A stretch of 64,000 nucleotides of DNA from DASZHJ01 sp035517495 (GTDB lineage: Bacteria > Pseudomonadota > Alphaproteobacteria > ATCC43930 > CGMCC-115725), in NCBI GenBank assembly GCA_035517495.1, contig DATIYT010000113.1:1-64000 (forward strand). The letters are read 5' to 3'. The translations under genes were made by a program, and so were the position numbers. Shown here one piece after another: positions 62,571 to 64,000 of the stretch (the first letter of the stretch is position 1; each line of letters begins with the position of its first letter). The notes under the pieces are model-generated. The model did no database searches. It had not been told where the DNA came from and worked only from the letters and a program-made list of their open reading frames with translations.

Positions 62571-63929
62571 TCACTCCGCCGCGGCGCGGTCGGGCGCGAG
62601 CCAATGGTCCAGGTCGGCGAGGGCGCGCCGCGCCATCATCGGCTTGCGCTCGCCGCGGTTGTGACGGGAAATCGCGCCTTCCGGCAGCGGCGGGAACAGG
62701 CCGAAATTGATGTTCATGGGCTGAAAGCTCTGGTGATCCGCGCCGCCGGTGATGTGCGAGAGGAGCGCGCCCAGTGCCGTAGTAACTGGCGGCGCGGAGA
62801 GCATGCAGCCGAGCCGCTCCGCCGCCGCGAACCGTCCCGCCAGCAATCCGATCGCGGCGCTTTCCACATAGCCCTCGACACCCGTGATCTGCCCGGCAAA
62901 GCGCAGCCGCGGCATGGCGCGCAGCCGCAATTCGGTATCGAGCAGGCGCGGGCTGTTGAGGAAGGTGTTGCGATGCAGTCCGCCCAGCCGCGCGAACTCC
63001 GCCCTTTCGAGGCCGGGGATCATGCGAAAGATGCGCACCTGCTCGCCGTGGCGCAGCTTGGTCTGGAAGCCCACGATGTTAAAGAGCGTGCCCAGCGCAT
63101 TGTCCTGGCGCAGTTGCACCACCGCATAAGGGCCCCGCATCCGCCTCGGATCACGCAGTCCGACCGGCTTCATCGGCCCATACCGCAACGTATCAACGCC
63201 GCGTGCCGCCATAACCTCGATCGGGAGGCAGCCGTCGAAATACGGCGTCTCTTTCTCCCAGTCCTTGAATTCGGTCTTGTCACCCTGCAGCAGCGCCGCG
63301 ACGAAGGCGAGGTATTGCTCGCGTTCCATTGGGCAGTTGATGTAGTCGGCGCCATCGCCCTTGTCATAGCGTGACTGCCGCCACGCCACGGTCATGTCGA
63401 TGCTGTCGGCATGTACGATGGGAGCGATCGCGTCAAAAAAAGCGAGGGCGTCCTCGGCGGTGAGGCTGCGGATCGCGGCCGCGAGTGCGGGCGAGGTCAG
63501 CGGTCCGGTCGCAACGATGACGCTGTCCCAGTCCGCGGGCGGGGGCCCAGCGATCTCCTCGCGCGCGATCGTGACGAGCGGGTGCGCCGCCAGCGCCGCC
63601 TCCACCGATCCTGAAAAACCCTGCCGGTCGACGGCAAGCGCACCGCCCGCGGGCAAGCGGTGCGCATCCGCCGCGCGCAGGATGAGCGAGTCCGAGCGCC
63701 GCATTTCCTCGTGCAGCAGCCCCACGGCATTATGGAGACTATCGTCGGATCGCAGGGAATTGGAGCAAACCAGCTCGGCGAGACCATCGGTTACGTGCGC
63801 CTCCGTGCGGCGGATGGGGCGCATTTCGTGCAGCACCGCGGGCACGCCCAGCGCGGCGATCTGCCACGCGGCCTCGCTCCCGGCCAGACCGCCTCCAATG
63901 ATATGAATGGGTTCGGGCTTTGCGGGCAT
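62571..63929 (-). CDS. trmFO: Methylenetetrahydrofolate-tRNA-(uracil-5-)-methyltransferase
   Basis: The 452-residue flavoprotein has the N-terminal FAD loop HIIGGGLAGSEAAWQIAALG and the characteristic LVCSNSLRSDDSLHNAVGLL. It ends with NINFGLFPPLPEGAISRHNR. It makes the T54 ribothymidine of tRNA using folate and FADH2. It converges with the phytoene-synthase-like gene, six bases apart. Confidence 0.95.
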   Translation of the reverse strand: MPAKPEPIHIIGGGLAGSEAAWQIAALGVPAVLHEMRPIRRTEAHVTDGLAELVCSNSLRSDDSLHNAVGLLHEEMRRSDSLILRAADAHRLPAGGALAVDRQGFSGSVEAALAAHPLVTIAREEIAGPPPADWDSVIVATGPLTSPALAAAIRSLTAEDALAFFDAIAPIVHADSIDMTVAWRQSRYDKGDGADYINCPMEREQYLAFVAALLQGDKTEFKDWEKETPYFDGCLPIEVMAARGVDTLRYGPMKPVGLRDPRRMRGPYAVVQLRQDNALGTLFNIVGFQTKLRHGEQVRIFRMIPGLERAEFARLGGLHRNTFLNSPRLLDTELRLRAMPRLRFAGQITGVEGYVESAAIGLLAGRFAAAERLGCMLSAPPVTTALGALLSHITGGADHQSFQPMNINFGLFPPLPEGAISRHNRGERKPMMARRALADLDHWLAPDRAAAE

Positions 63930-64000
63930 GCCGGAGATATTACCGCGGCGACGGCGCGGCTAGCAGCGCTTATTATCGGCGACCCCGCCGGTATGGAGGA

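Overview
The window is GC-rich, gene-dense chromosomal DNA from an alphaproteobacterium, probably of the Hyphomicrobiales (Rhizobiales) or a close order. The evidence is gene content and order: a pcm/tolC/popZ-like/valS block, an erpA/dgt/argS/SPOR/nagZ/scpA/scpB chain, a tatB/tatC/serS/surE/pcm/NlpD-like/yajC/secD chain, and a PopZ-type (DUF2497) protein. The species cannot be named from sequence alone. No phage structural genes, CRISPR array, rRNA, plasmid functions or replication origin were seen.

Layout. 1-77 is a long imperfect inverted repeat (MITE-like). 266-6908 is a tightly overlapping catabolic operon: a three-subunit molybdenum hydroxylase whose large subunit carries a fused CoxG-like domain, an acyl-CoA synthetase and an enoyl-CoA hydratase. 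7.1-23.3 kb is accessory. It holds small secreted proteins, an orphan LanC-like enzyme, a PEP-CTERM protein, an F420-type oxidoreductase, an FAD dehydrogenase, class II fumarase, a ThrE-type exporter, an Lpp-like lipoprotein beside an L,D-transpeptidase, and several very small membrane ORFs. An intact tRNA-Asn at about 19.9 kb has a copy of its 3' half 0.9 kb downstream, bracketing an XRE-2TM regulator. A tRNA-Cys lies at 23.5 kb.

23.7-29.8 kb carries a divergent PIMT-like protein, TolC, the PopZ-like protein, ValRS and a Yip1 protein. 29.9-37.1 kb carries small envelope proteins, a HAD hydrolase, IlvD, an EpmB-type aminomutase, an M81 peptidase and a PilZ/secreted-protein pair. 37.1-45.3 kb is a housekeeping run (xthA, erpA, dgt, argS, SPOR, nagZ, M50 protease, scpA, scpB) with most genes overlapping by 1-4 bases. 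45.4-51.2 kb interrupts the scpB-tat neighbourhood with a 1-Cys peroxiredoxin, a frameshifted haloperoxidase-type gene, degenerate repeats and an HscC/J-like pair; no tatA is visible. 51.5-60.2 kb continues with tatB, tatC, serS, surE, pcm, a degenerate-M23 lipoprotein, an ATPase, yajC, secD and an Mth938-domain gene. secF is absent between the last two. The right end carries Fe-SOD, a urate-oxidase-N-type membrane protein with a 31-residue membrane ORF before it, a phytoene-synthase-like protein and TrmFO.

The observations most worth following are the compact Lpp/OprI-like lipoprotein with a terminal lysine next to an L,D-transpeptidase, the tRNA-Asn 3'-half duplication, the break in the scp-tat region without tatA, the missing secF, and the CoxL-CoxG fusion operon coupled to CoA-ester enzymes.
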